From: Mycoplasmopsis pullorum
GTDB taxonomy: Bacteria > Bacillota_I > Bacilli_A > Mycoplasmatales > Metamycoplasmataceae
Direction of reading: 5' to 3'
Length of the DNA stretch: 64,000 nt
NCBI RefSeq assembly: GCF_001900245.1
Contig: NZ_CP017813.1
Coordinates: 496,001 to 560,000 of the forward strand
In this document: one piece after another, positions 19,841 to 33,824 of the stretch
Numbering within the stretch: the stretch's first letter is position 1
How the letters are laid out: each line of letters starts with the position of its first letter
Position numbers and translations under genes: made by a program
Notes under the pieces: model-generated
Told to the model about the DNA's origin: nothing
Databases searched by the model: none
The model's input: only the letters and a program-made list of their open reading frames with translations

Positions 19841-19875
19841 AATATTGTTGAAAATTAGTAGAATCGAGGTTTTAT

Positions 19876-20703
19876 ATGTCAACAATAAAAACTGAGAATT
19901 TAACAATTTTATTTATAGGAGATGTATTTGGTGATCCTGGGATAAAAATTGTCCAAAAGTATTTACCTAAAATTAAAGAGAACAATAAAATTGATTTTGT
20001 AATCGCTCAAGCAGAAAACGTTTCGGGTAGAAAGGGTTTTGTTCCTAAAGATTATGAAATCTTAATGTCAGCAGGAGTTGATGCTTTTACTTTAGGTAAT
20101 CATGTTTGAGCACAAAAAGAAATTTTAAATATTATTAACAACAATAATATTATTAGACCTTTGAATATTTCTAACTCTTATGCTGGGCACGGTACTTACG
20201 TTTTTGATGTAAAAGGCATCAAATTAAGAGTCACTTCTTTAATGGGAATTGCTTTTAACAGATTAAACGAACCATGAAATGAAGATTATGCAAATAACTT
20301 TTTTGATTGTTTTGATAATTTAATTAGTGAATCTATAAAAACTGATTACCATTTTATTGATTTTCATGGAGAAACAACAAGTGAGAAATCAGTGTTCTCA
20401 CTTTATGCAGATGGAAAAGTTGATGCAATATGCGGTACACATACTCATGTACAAACTAATGATGCAAGAATTTTACCAAATGGTACTTTATATGTAACTG
20501 ATGCAGGAATGACAGGACCAACAAATTCAGCAATCGGAGCAAATTTTCAAGAAGTTTACGAGAAAATGCGTTTTGATGGCAAATCTAAATTTACAGTAAG
20601 TCCTAATTTATGTCAATTTAATGGTGTAATTTTAGAGTTATCAAAAAACAAAAAAGAAAGAAAAATTAAATTAATTAATTTTCTAGACACAAACGAAAAT
20701 TAA
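19876..20703 (+). CDS. YmdB-family metallophosphoesterase
   Basis: A 275-residue protein of the calcineurin-like YmdB family, which in Bacillus subtilis hydrolyses 2',3'-cyclic nucleotides and affects biofilm and motility decisions. Metal-binding residues are seen in GDVFGDPG, QAENVSGRKG, LGNHVW, DFHGETTSEK and CGTHTHVQTND; TDAGMTGP is also family-specific. Two TGA Trp codons. Start ATG 19876 follows GAGG. It lies just upstream of the rRNA operon. Confidence 0.93.
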
Positions 20704-20710
20704 TTAATTA

Positions 20711-20729
20711 TTTTTTTTTTTTTTTTTTT
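20711..20729 (+). repeat. Homopolymer run of 19 T
   Basis: An uninterrupted T tract just after the ymdB stop. No clear stem precedes it. It sits about 30 bases upstream of the rRNA core promoter and may act as an UP-element-like tract, a termination tail, or a slippage-prone site. Confidence 0.8.
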
Positions 20730-20741
20730 CAAAAAAATATT

Positions 20742-20768
20742 TTGTGTTTTTTTTCTTTGTGTTATCAT
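20742..20768 (+). promoter_or_regulatory. Probable rRNA operon promoter
   Basis: TTGTGT (20742-20747) and TATCAT (20763-20768), spacer 15. Weakly conserved, but the position fits: about 75 bases before mature 16S and upstream of a boxA-like TGTTCTTTGA. Confidence 0.4.
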
Positions 20769-20800
20769 ATTTAAGCAAACCGCTTTAGGTGATGCAAAAT

Positions 20801-20823
20801 TGTTCTTTGAAAACTAGATATAC
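20801..20823 (+). other. 16S precursor leader arm with boxA-like element
   Basis: TGTTCTTTGAAAACTAGATATAC-type element (described by position). Its complement lies at 22449-22471 behind 16S with 20 of 23 positions pairing, so the pair forms the processing stem enclosing 16S. The 5' part TGTTCTTTGA repeats at 22483 before 23S and resembles boxA of Gram-positive rRNA leaders. Confidence 0.75.
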
Positions 20824-20840
20824 AAAACATGACAGTCAAT

Positions 20841-22349
<1,509 letters not shown>

Positions 22350-22646
22350 ACGGAGTACAAAAAAACACTTTTAAGTGTTATTAACGACTTTTACTGACTA
22401 TTATTTTTAAATCTGTGTTATGTTGCTATTGTTAAATAGTCCAATAGTGTATATCTAGTTTTGAGAGAACAATCTCTCAAAATGTTCTTTGAAAACTGAA
22501 TAGTATATTAAATAAAATTAATATAACAACGACATCAATTAAAACAAATGTCTATTTGTTTTGATACCGAGTTAATTATTAATTAAAATTAATAAATAAT
22601 TTATTAAAATGTCTTGAATAAACATCAACAATAGGAAAATATTGTA
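22350..22646 (+). other. 16S-23S spacer without tRNA genes, with processing stems
   Basis: About 297 bases. Holds the 16S trailer arm (22449-22471), a small hairpin TTGAGAG/CTCTCAA (22461-22467 and 22474-22480) and the 23S leader arm with boxA-like TGTTCTTTGA (22483-22507). No tRNA-Ile or tRNA-Ala, in keeping with mycoplasmas. Confidence 0.85.
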
Positions 22647-25549
<2,903 letters not shown>

Positions 25550-25585
25550 AAGATGATAAGTCAATTCATTTTAGTAAATTTTGAT

Positions 25586-25610
25586 TATACTATTCAGTTT
25601 TCAGAGAACA
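25586..25610 (+). other. 23S trailer arm of the precursor processing stem
   Basis: Complementary to 22483-22507 over 25 bases with a single G-U-type exception. This long stem enclosing 23S is the expected RNase III substrate. Confidence 0.8.
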
Positions 25611-25611
25611 T

Positions 25612-25633
25612 GGCCCGCGGAGGGTCTTTTTTT
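25612..25633 (+). terminator. Terminator of the 16S-23S operon
   Basis: Short GC stem GGCCC (25612-25616) with GGGTC (25622-25626), then TTTTTTT. It comes directly after the 23S trailer; no 5S gene lies between. Confidence 0.7.
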
Positions 25634-25748
25634 AAGAAAAATAAAAATCTCTGAAAAAGTACTTATAACTAATTTTTATTTTATGTTATAATTACATAGC
25701 CAAGTATTTAAAAAAAATAAAAAAACTTTGTTTTTTCAGAAAAAAGCG

Positions 25749-25754
25749 TATAAT
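25749..25754 (+). promoter_or_regulatory. -10 box of the eight-tRNA cluster
   Basis: TATAAT at 25749-25754, 24 bases before tRNA-Pro; another TATAAT at 25687-25692 lies further upstream. They imply the tRNAs are transcribed independently of the rRNA operon. Confidence 0.6.
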
Positions 25755-25777
25755 TACTTTGCTTTTAAACAAAGTAT

Positions 25778-25854
25778 GGAGAAGTAGCTCAGCTTGGCAG
25801 AGCGCTACGTTTGGGACGTAGTGGTCGCAGGTTCAAATCCTGTCTTCTTCACCA
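25778..25854 (+). tRNA. tRNA-Pro (TGG)
   Basis: 77 bases; acceptor GGAGAAG pairs with CTTCTTC, anticodon loop TTTGGGA, encoded CCA. The single Pro tRNA seen here, U34 presumably reads all four CCN codons. Confidence 0.97.
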
Positions 25855-25858
25855 TTTT

Positions 25859-25935
25859 GGGGGGATAGCTCATTTGGCTAGAGCGCCTGCCTTGCACGCA
25901 GGAGGCGGTGGGTTCGAATCCCATTCTCTCCACCA
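25859..25935 (+). tRNA. tRNA-Ala (TGC)
   Basis: 77 bases; acceptor GGGGGGA pairs with TCTCTCC, anticodon loop CTTGCAC, encoded CCA. Confidence 0.97.
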
Positions 25936-25942
25936 TTTTTAT

Positions 25943-26019
25943 GGCACTGTAGCTCAGTTGGTTAGAGCATCCGGTTCATACCCGGAAGGTCATGAGTTCG
26001 AATCTCATCGGTGCTACCA
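25943..26019 (+). tRNA. tRNA-Met elongator (CAT)
   Basis: 77 bases; anticodon stem TCCGG/CCGGA, loop TTCATAC, acceptor GGCACTG with a G1-U72 pair, encoded CCA. The TTCATAC loop and GGC...GCT acceptor match elongator Met rather than initiator or Ile2. Confidence 0.85.
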
Positions 26020-26046
26020 TACGGATTTAGAAACTGTGATTAAATA

Positions 26047-26122
26047 GGACCTATAGCTCAATGGTTAGAGCAACCGGCTCATAACCGGTCGGTTACTGGT
26101 TCGAGTCCAGTTAGGTCCACCA
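26047..26122 (+). tRNA. tRNA-Ile2 (CAT, probably lysidine-modified)
   Basis: 76 bases; GGACCTATAGCTCAATGG start, loop CTCATAA and GGTCCACCA end match Gram-positive tRNA-Ile(CAU), whose C34 becomes lysidine by TilS so that it reads AUA. Assignment rests on similarity of body sequence; the anticodon alone would say Met. Confidence 0.8.
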
Positions 26123-26123
26123 T

Positions 26124-26216
26124 GGGTGATTACCCAAGTCTGGCTGAAGGGACTAGTCTTGAAAACTAGCAGGGGATGCAAGTCCCGCGGGGGTTCAAAT
26201 CCCTCATCACCCGCCA
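26124..26216 (+). tRNA. tRNA-Ser (TGA)
   Basis: 93 bases with a long variable arm; acceptor GGGTGAT/ATCACCC, anticodon loop CTTGAAA, discriminator G, encoded CCA. Confidence 0.96.
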
Positions 26217-26247
26217 TTTGCTTTTTAAGCACCAAAAATTTTTATAT

Positions 26248-26323
26248 AGCGGGGTGGAGCAGTTGGCAGCTCGTCGGGCTCATAACCCGAAGGTCACAGG
26301 TTCAAGTCCTGTCTCCGCAACCA
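26248..26323 (+). tRNA. Initiator tRNA-fMet (CAT)
   Basis: 76 bases. GTCGGGCTCATAACCCGA carries the three G-C pairs of initiators, and GGTGGAGCAG is the usual D arm start. The 1-72 pair is A-A instead of the common C-A mismatch; it still lacks pairing, as formyltransferase recognition requires. Confidence 0.93.
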
Positions 26324-26324
26324 T

Positions 26325-26401
26325 GGTCCAGTGGTAAAGTGGTTTAATACGCCTCCCTGTCACGGAGGAGATCGCGGGTTCAATTCCCGTCTGGACCGCC
26401 A
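26325..26401 (+). tRNA. tRNA-Asp (GTC)
   Basis: 77 bases; acceptor GGTCCAG/CTGGACC, anticodon loop CTGTCAC, discriminator G, encoded CCA. Only one base separates it from each neighbour's CCA/start region. Confidence 0.97.
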
Positions 26402-26402
26402 T

Positions 26403-26478
26403 GGCCCTGTAGCTCAGTTGGTAGAGCAACAGATTGAAGCTCTGTGTGTCGCTGGTTCGATTCCTGCCGGGGCCACCA
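26403..26478 (+). tRNA. tRNA-Phe (GAA)
   Basis: 76 bases; acceptor GGCCCTG/CGGGGCC, anticodon stem ACAGA/TCTGT, loop TTGAAGC, encoded CCA. Last tRNA of the cluster. Confidence 0.96.
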
Positions 26479-26483
26479 TATCC

Positions 26484-26541
26484 AAATAAAACTCTTTCCT
26501 TTGTCTACATAGAAGTATATAAAGGAAAGAGTTTTATTTTT
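26484..26541. terminator. Long terminator after the tRNA cluster
   Basis: A perfect 19-bp stem (26484-26502 with 26521-26539), 18-base loop, then T. Symmetric enough to work in both directions. Confidence 0.85.
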
Positions 26542-26597
26542 ACATTTAATATTATTTATATGATATTATTTATTTGATATTTTTAATAGGTATTTAC

Positions 26598-27167
26598 ATG
26601 AGATATATAAGAAAAAAAATCTTGTTTTTTACATTAACAACAATGTCTATTGTTCCGTCCGTTTTACTTTCAACAAGTTGTGAAAAACCTACTTTTTTAA
26701 AGGTAATGAATAACTTTGAAAATAAAATTAAATCCGAAATTAATTCTAATATTTCAGAAGGAAAAAATAAATATTCTGACTTTGCGTTTATTAATACATT
26801 TTTAACTATTAATTTACCTGCTGAAGAAGATACAGGGTTATCGAAAGAAATTTCCAACTATACTTCGGAGCAATTAGCTTGTTTCCACTCGATAAATAAC
26901 GATGTGTATGTATTAAAAAAAGAGATGGAATTTGAGGGTTACGCTTTTAATTTATCTTTGGAATACGTCGGTTCTGATCGGGACAACCAAATGAGTTCAA
27001 ATGGTCAATTTAATATTAATATGTCTTTAAAGAGTGATCCTAGCAAAGTAAAAACAATAATTTTTATTTTACCTATTTATAAAGAAATCGAAAAAAACCA
27101 TAAACATTATGGTTACGATAAAAATCAGAGACAAACGTGCGATTTTTGTAAATCGTTATTAGTGTAA
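26598..27167 (+). CDS. Putative lipoprotein
   Basis: A 189-residue protein from ATG 26598 (AATAGG upstream) with a basic-hydrophobic signal peptide (MRYIRKKILFFTLTTMSIVP) ending in VLLSTSC, so Cys28 is the likely lipidation site; the lipobox is loose (Ser at -3). The mature part is charged, without known domain, and ends with a CxxC (CDFC). Processing would need LspA, encoded at 29834-30502 in the same gene group. Function unknown; possible surface protein. Confidence 0.8.
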   Translation: MRYIRKKILFFTLTTMSIVPSVLLSTSCEKPTFLKVMNNFENKIKSEINSNISEGKNKYSDFAFINTFLTINLPAEEDTGLSKEISNYTSEQLACFHSINNDVYVLKKEMEFEGYAFNLSLEYVGSDRDNQMSSNGQFNINMSLKSDPSKVKTIIFILPIYKEIEKNHKHYGYDKNQRQTCDFCKSLLV

Positions 27168-27177
27168 AGGAAAATAT

Positions 27178-29847
27178 ATGGATTATAAAAAAACTTTAAA
27201 CATGCCTCATACAAATTTTGAAATGAGAGCTAATTTGATTCAAAAAGAAGTTGCTTATCGTGAAAAATGATTAAAAAACGAAATTTATAATAAAGCATTA
27301 AAGCAAAACGAAAAAAATCCAAGTTTTGTTTTACATGACGGTCCACCATATGCTAATGGTGATTTACATGTCGGTCATGCTCTTAATAAGATTCTAAAAG
27401 ATATAATTGTGAGATATAAAACTTTACAAGGTTTTTATTCTCCGTTTGTAGCTGGTTGAGATACACACGGACTACCAATTGAACACAAAATGCTTAATGA
27501 ATCTAAATTAAATAAAGAAGAGCTTACACCTTTAATTTTAAGAAAAAAAGCAGCGAAATATGCTCTAAAACAAGTAGAAAATCAAAAAAAACAACTTGAG
27601 TATCTTCAAATTTTTAGTGATTTAAAGGATATTTACATCACTATGGATAAACAGTTTGAAGCAAAACAACTAAAATTATTCAAAAAGATGGTTTTAGATG
27701 GATTGGTATACAAAGGTCTTAAACCAGTTTATTGATCACCATCAAGTCAATCCGCATTAGCTGAAGCTGAAGTAGAATATGCAGATGTTGTTTCACCATC
27801 TATTTTTGTTGCTTTTCCAATAATTCAAACCACAAATCCAAAAGTTCAAGTTGGTGACAATTTGGTTATTTGAACCACAACACCATGGACACTTATCGCT
27901 AATGCTGGTGTCGCTGTAGGGGAATTTTCTTATTCTAGAGTCGAGCATGAGCACCAAGTTTATATTTTAGCGACTGAATTAGTCGAAAAATGTGCAGAAC
28001 AATTCGGTTGAGAAAAATATAAAGTTTTAGACAAAATTGAAGCTGAAGATTTAATTAATTCAGTTTATTTAACACCAATTTTAAAACAGGAAGCTAAAGT
28101 CGTATTAGGTCACCACGTTAGTTTAGATGCTGGGACAGGTTTAGTTCATATTGCTCCTTTATTTGGGGAAGATGACTTTTTAATTGGTAAAAAGAATAAA
28201 TTAGAAATGATTATGCATATTTCAGATACAGGTCACATTGATTATGATTGTGAATATAATGGTGTATTTTATGAAGATGCTAATCAATTAATCATTAATC
28301 AATTAACTTCTGAAAAAGTATTAATTAAAAATGATAAAATTAAACACTCGTATCCACACGATTGAAGAACACACAAACCGATTTTATACCGTGGTACACC
28401 ACAATGATTTGTTTCAATAGATAACATTCGTAGCCTTATTTTATTAGAAATTGAAAAAATTAACGCTTATCCTGAATGAGCTAAAAAACGTCTTTACCAA
28501 ATGATCGAAAATCGTTGAGATTGAACTATTTCAAGACAACGTTCATGAGGTGTTCCGATTATCATTTTTTACGATCAAGAAAAAAATCCAGTGATTAATG
28601 AACAAGTCTTTGATTATGTTATTAATTTAGTTGAACAACACGGTTGCGATATTTGATGAGAAAAGGAAACTGACGAACTTTTACCAGAAGAATTCCGTAA
28701 TAAAGGATTTACACGTGAAATGGACATTATGGACGTGTGATTCGACTCAGGTTCTACAAGTGTAGCAGTTGAAATTCCAAATTGCAAACCTCCTTATGAC
28801 GTTTATCTTGAGGGGGTTGATCAATATCGTGGATGATTCAACTCTTCAATTATTAACTCAGTGGCTTATTACGGTTTTGCTCCTTATAAAAATTTAATCA
28901 GTCACGGATTTACTTTAGATTCTAAAGGAACTAAAATGTCCAAATCACTCGGAAATGCCATTTCTCCAGTTGATGTTGTGAAAAAAAGAGGTGCTGAAAT
29001 CTTAAGACTTTGAGTCGCAAATAGTGAATATTCTAATGACGTAACACTTTCAGAAGAGATCTTAGATCAAAATTCTGAGCTTTACCGTAAGGTTAGAAAC
29101 ACGATTAGATTTTTATTAGGTAACTTAAACAACTTTAAATATGATCCAAATCTAAAAAGACAAGGTATTCATTTATTTATTAAACAAAAACTTGAATTAC
29201 TTAAGAAAAATATTATCAATTTCTATGATAATTACGAATTTGTTAATGTTATTAAAGAAATTAACAATTATATTGTCGATTTATCTAGTTTTTATCTTTC
29301 AGTTACAAAAGATATTTTATATATTGATCATTTCGATTCTGAACGTAGAAAACAAGTCTTGACTAATTTTTATGAAATCCTAGATTTCTTAATTATTGCT
29401 CTTGCTCCTGTTTTACCAACCACTTGTGAAGAAGCTTACGAACACTTTAATAAAGAAAACAAAAAAGAATCAGTAATGTTAGATAAGTTCCCTTTTGCTG
29501 AAGAAATTGACCTTGATTTAATAAATAAATTCGACGAATTTTTTGAATTACGTTCAAAAGTTAACGTTTTAATTGAGCAACTAATAAAAGAAGGTAAAAT
29601 CAAACGTTCAAACGAAGTGCACTTATTTATTGACAGCCACAGTGAATTCTTATCAGAATTAGACTTGAAATTATTATTAATGGTTGGTGAAATTGAATAC
29701 GGTGACAAATTAAGTGCTGAAGTTTTTGATAGTGAAAAATGCCAAAGATGTTGAAACCACTTCGCTAAAGATGTCATGATTGGTGAATTGTGTCCAAATT
29801 GTTCTGAAATCGTTGAATATATGAGGGAAAATAATGAACTTGAATAA
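27178..29847 (+). CDS. ileS: Isoleucyl-tRNA synthetase
   Basis: An 889-residue class I synthetase, split by many TGA Trp codons. HIGH-type motif HVGH within [16 protein letters not shown] (near residue 65), KMSKS near residue 585 ([10 protein letters not shown]), editing-domain text [14 protein letters not shown] and a C-terminal zinc cluster CQRCW...CPNC. Start [18 protein letters not shown] see no T-box in the short upstream region. SD AAAGGA. It overlaps lspA by 14 bases. Confidence 0.97.
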
Positions 29848-30502
29848 ATTTGCGGATTATCTTACAGGAGCTTGAAATTCATTTTGTTTTCACATAAAAC
29901 AAAACTATAAAAAGATCTTAATTAATTACGCGATTTTTTTAGGTATTTTTACCATTTTGCTTTTATGTGATCAAATGGTTAAAACTTTTGTCTGGGGACA
30001 CTCAAATGTCCACGATGGTAAAGAAATTGACGGTAAATTACTTGTTGAGTATAATGGAAATTGAATTGATCCTGAATCTATTGTCCCAAGACAGTCGCAA
30101 TGAATCAACTTTCATGGGATTATTGGGATTCGTTACGTTTGACATAAAGGAGTTACTTTTTTACCTAAAGGTGTTTCGATTATTCTAATACAAATTCTTA
30201 GCATGATTATTTTCTTATGTGTCTTATGTGCTCCATTATTTACAAATAAAATCATATTATTAGTTTTGCTATCGTCAATTGCGGCTGGGGACATGGGGAA
30301 TATGTTAGACCGTTTTATTTTCAAGGGTTACGTAAAAGATATGTTATATTTCCCCTTTTTGGATAAAGGGACATTTAACTTAGCAGATGCCTTTGTAGTT
30401 ATTGGGGCACTGTTATTTGCATCTTATTTCATTTTTGAATTTATCATGGAACTAATTCAAACACGTAAAAAAGATAATATTGTCGAAATTGACTCAAATT
30501 AA
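29834..30502 (+). CDS. lspA: Lipoprotein signal peptidase (signal peptidase II)
   Basis: Cleaves prolipoproteins in the membrane before the lipidated Cys. A 222-residue protein with four hydrophobic segments; the catalytic aspartates are in GDMGNMLDRF and NLADAFVVIG near the C terminus. Longer than the usual ~160 because of an N-terminal part of ~40 residues and an insert between TM1 and TM2. Five TGA Trp codons. The ATG lies within ileS. Together with the upstream lipoprotein gene, the local theme is surface-lipoprotein maturation. Confidence 0.93.
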
Positions 30503-30505
30503 TTT

Positions 30506-30537
30506 AAAAACCACAAGATTTGCATCTTGTGGTTTTT
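30506..30537. terminator. Bidirectional terminator between lspA and gpsA
   Basis: Perfect 14-bp stem AAAAACCACAAGAT (30506-30519) with ATCTTGTGGTTTTT (30524-30537), TTGC loop; A run on one side and T run on the other serve both converging genes. Confidence 0.92.
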
Positions 30538-31540
30538 AGTTATATTCATTGACAAAATCTAAAAGCATTAATGGTGACTTGTTGTAAAATAAGACGTCAA
30601 TGATGCTTTTTAAAAAAGGAACGTTTAAGTCGTTTTCTTTAATGATTTTATCTAAAATTTTTGCGGTATTATATCCCTCTATAGTTTTATTTTCTTGTTC
30701 CAAAGCAGGTTTTAAACCTAATTCTGCAATGTGTAAACCAAACGAAAAATTACGACTTTTGGTTGAACTACAGGTTAGGAAGATATCGCCAATTCCTGCT
30801 AATTCAAACCCTATATCATCTTTTGAATCTGGATTGAGAAATTTGTAAATTTGATATATTTCTTTTACTCCGACTGATAAAAGCGCTGATTGGGGATTTT
30901 TTTCTGGATGTTTATAAGTCATAATTCCGATTCCAATTGCTAAAACATTTTTGAGTGCAGCGAATAATTCAGAACCTTTTTCGTTTTTATTGATGACCAA
31001 TCTAAAATAAGGATTGTTAAAAACATGCAAAAGCAATTGTAAATACTCTTCATTTTTACCAACCACATTAATCATTGTTAAGTTTTCCTCAAAAACTTCT
31101 TGAGCAAAGCTAGGACCAATTAAAGTAGCTAAATTTTTTAAATTCTTACCGAATTTTCATTCAATGAATTCACTAAAAAATTTCTTTGAGTTATTTTCAA
31201 TTCCTTTTGCTACATTAACTAAATTAACTTTTTTGTATTTTAGAACCTGTGAAATAGCTTTTAATGTATCCTTAATAAATTCTGATGGAACTGCTAGTAC
31301 GATTAAATCAGTATCCTTGAGTGCTTCCTCAAGTGAATTAGTAGCTGTTAAATTTTGACGGTTATTAAACATTTTATTACCAAAATATTTACGGTTATAA
31401 CCTTGATTAATATCTTCTATTTCTTTTTCATTGATCCCATACATTGAAACTTGATAATTATTACGCAAAACAACGGTAGCAAGAGCACTAGCTCAAGCGC
31501 CGGTACCAATAAATGTTATTTTTTTAATTTTATTTTTCAT
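30536..31540 (-). CDS. gpsA: Glycerol-3-phosphate dehydrogenase [NAD(P)+]
   Basis: A 334-residue enzyme converting DHAP to sn-glycerol-3-phosphate for phospholipid synthesis. N-terminal dinucleotide fold: TFIGTGAWASALATVVL (Trp from TGA). Further motifs VNVAKGIENNSKKFFSEF, LAGIGDIFLTCSSTKSRN and EGYNTAKIL. Start ATG at 31540 with GGGAT upstream. The ORF is interrupted in the standard code. It precedes no partner; the bidirectional stem closes it. Confidence 0.93.
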
Positions 31541-31569
31541 ACATCATCCCTACAAAGAAAATAAAAAAA

Positions 31570-31644
31570 TGGCAGGAGTAGCAGGATTCGAACCCACAAC
31601 ACACGGGGTTGAAGCCCGTTGTTCTACCGTTGAACTATACTCCT
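31570..31644 (-). tRNA. tRNA-Trp (TCA), reads UGA
   Basis: 75 bases; acceptor AGGAGTA/TACTCCT, anticodon stem ACGGG/CCCGT, loop CTTCAAC, hence anticodon UCA, discriminator G, CCA encoded. It decodes UGA (and UGG by wobble) as Trp and explains the many in-frame TGA codons. No CCA-anticodon Trp tRNA is seen in the window. Confidence 0.97.
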
Positions 31645-31674
31645 AACATTTTCTTAATAAATTATACATTATTT

Positions 31675-31902
31675 TTATTTTTTCGATACCAATTTTTCAA
31701 ATAAATCCACTACGTCAGAAACTAATTTTAATTGATTTAATTCGTCATCTGAAACTCTGACATTGTATTTTTGTTCAATATCGACGATTAATTCAGCAAT
31801 ATCTAAACTATCTAAATTCAGCTCTTTTAATTGATCATTTTCATGAACTGTTTTTTTAGATATTTTTTGTAATTTTGTTAAAACTTCATTTTTTATATTC
31901 AT
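31675..31902 (-). CDS. acpP: Acyl carrier protein
   Basis: A 75-residue ACP with the phosphopantetheine attachment Ser in LNLDSLDIAELIVDIE. Four-helix acidic protein typical. In mollicutes lacking fatty-acid synthesis it probably supports acyl transfer or lipoate use. Nine bases upstream is the end of the membrane-anchored hypothetical gene. Confidence 0.95.
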   Translation of the reverse strand: MNIKNEVLTKLQKISKKTVHENDQLKELNLDSLDIAELIVDIEQKYNVRVSDDELNQLKLVSDVVDLFEKLVSKK

Positions 31903-31911
31903 AATTAATAA

Positions 31912-32316
31912 TTATATTCTTTTTAAGTAAATTCTAAATAATTTACTAGTTACGTCATATTTTTGATTATAAATAAGTTTTAACCAAATTTCTTCATTGC
32001 TTTTAATTTCATAACCAAAGCTAAGCGTTCCCTTATTACAGATTGTAGTTCTATTAAGAATGCTTTTAATAATGTCTGAAATGGCCAAAGGATCAATTAC
32101 AATTTCGCCATTTTCGTTGTATTTAACAAATTTTTGTAACTGCGATTCTTCAATTTCTGGTCAAGTGAATTTTTGGTACGGAATAAGATCTCGAGGACCA
32201 TTCTCCGGGACTTCTTCCTTTTTGAAAGATTTAATAATTTTTGGTACAAACACAATACCAATTCCGAGCATTGCGACTGCACCAACACTTATTATGTATT
32301 TTATATATCTACTCAT
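31912..32316 (-). CDS. Hypothetical membrane-anchored protein
   Basis: 134 residues from ATG 32316 (MSRYIKYIISVGAVAMLGIG) with one TGA Trp and stop TAA at 31912-31914. One N-terminal transmembrane segment (about 5-26) followed by a basic stretch and a charged domain with no recognised motif. Its start overlaps the end of the upstream 368-residue gene by eight bases, and acpP follows after nine bases, so the three probably form a unit. Unknown function. Confidence 0.75.
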
Positions 32317-33415
32317 CTTCTTTTAAATCATTTAGATCTTCATCTTCATCATCCTTTTTACTCATGACAAAATTTATAAAATCATCAATATTTCTAAACT
32401 TAGTATTGATTAATTCTAATCAAGTCATGTTTTGAATCATATGCAATTCTTCTGGATTTCAATTTAAACCGTCGAGTTCTTGCACTCTTAATTGATGTTT
32501 TATATGATCAATCGGCTCTAGTTTGTTTGATAAAAATTTAATACGATAAATCGTATCTAAAACTGAAAACTCACAAATTATGTGGAGAGGTTCGTTAGAA
32601 ATGCGTTCTAAACTTTGAGCAGAGACGTTGAAGAAATTACCTTTAAAGAAATCTGTCTCTGGAGTAGTTTTCAACATTTTATTTAATAAATATTTACCAG
32701 GAGTGAAGTATAACTCTTCAGTAGGATATATGTTTTGAAATTTTATTGGAATTTCATCTTTCTTAGTTGATTTGGTATCAATAAAAATCAGCTTTGCATT
32801 TTCGATTGCAGGAAATGTATAAAATATTTTTTTGTCGTAGTATTTTTGATTAGTTGGAAAGATTTCTAAATCTGCACTAATCACACCTCAATTATTCATT
32901 TGCTTGAATGAACGATCTACTTGAAAATTAAATACTACACTATTTTTTTCTCGTTTGATTCCTTTTTGCGTAATATTAAAAACATATTCGTAAGGAATAG
33001 CGAGTTTTGCAATACCAAGATTGGGATTAATTTCGATATTTTCCGTTTTGCTAACATGGTTAAACGAAATATTTGTTTCGGTAAAAATTGAATTACCGTG
33101 CACAAATTTCGTAACAAAATCAATTTTGTGCAATTTTGATCAAATTAAATCTATTTCTGATTCAGGAACATGATATATTTTATTGTCTAGGTTTAAGTTA
33201 TTAAAATTAATTGTTAATTTATCATTAATTTTTAAAATGTAATTAAAATGACTTCAACTATTAATATCATTTAGACGAATTAATAATTCGAATCTCTTTG
33301 TCACAAAATTTCGTCTAAAAATCAAACTGACCGACCACTTTTTGTCGTCTCAATTTTTATCCTTATCAAATTCTGTAAAAAAGAACGTATCATCTTTATT
33401 ATGAATTTTTTCCAT
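32309..33415 (-). CDS. Hypothetical 368-residue protein with acidic C-terminal tail
   Basis: Reads from ATG 33415 to TAG 32309-32311 through several TGA Trp codons. I do not recognise it. No signal peptide or TM segment; composition suggests a soluble beta-rich protein (alternating polar/hydrophobic strands). The last ~20 residues are almost entirely Asp/Glu/Lys (KKDDEDEDLNDLKEDE). Start is uncertain: no clear SD, and TTG codons lie upstream. It overlaps the following membrane protein by eight bases. Confidence 0.65.
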
Positions 33416-33434
33416 TTGATTTAAATTGTAGATA

Positions 33435-33824
33435 TTACTGATTACAACCAATGTAGTAACCAATAAATTCGTTTATAGCTTCTCTTCTTTTACGGTAAAA
33501 GCTATATTTACTTATAAAATAATCTATATATCATTCAGAATTTTCTTCATAAATAAAGCTTTTTAGTAAGATTCAAGCGTTGAAAGGTTTCATTTTTCTT
33601 AAAATATAGAATAGCAAATGATTGATATTGTATATTTTTCTATAAATAATATTTATTTCATGCTGAATTTTTCTTTCGATATTATTAATATCCTCATCCA
33701 AATCAGGAAAAATATAACTTCGTTCAACAACCATATCGTATTTAAATAGATTAAATAAGGTTTGAGTTAAACGGACTTTCATCAATTCGTGGTTTTGTTG
33801 TTTTGAAATGTGATAATTTTTCAT
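33435..33824 (-). CDS. Hypothetical protein with possible region-4-like HTH
   Basis: A 129-residue protein (ATG 33824, SD GAAAGGA) reading two TGA Trp codons to TAA 33435-33437. The C-terminal part WYIDYFISKYSFYRKRREA looks like the helix-turn-helix of ArpU or sigma region 4 proteins, where a Tyr/Arg-rich recognition helix follows a short turn; the N-terminal half is helical. Possible transcription regulator of the three downstream genes, but this is pattern inference only. Twenty bases separate it from the 368-residue gene. Confidence 0.6.

Noticed and set aside
22350-22646. tRNA-Ile/tRNA-Ala in the 16S-23S spacer
   Set aside because: No cloverleaf or CCA end; only processing stems are present.
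25811-26347. Two ORFs of 73-78 codons over the tRNA cluster
   Set aside because: They are tRNA sequences read as codons; every tRNA there folds well.
26479-27177. T-box element controlling ileS
   Set aside because: The interval holds a terminator and the lipoprotein gene; no AGGGTGGNACCGCG-like T-box sequence or specifier structure was found.
32097-32288. 63-codon minus ORF within the membrane-anchored hypothetical gene
   Set aside because: It is an alternative frame of the gene 31912-32316, which has a better start, a TM segment and overlaps its neighbours properly once TGA is read as Trp.
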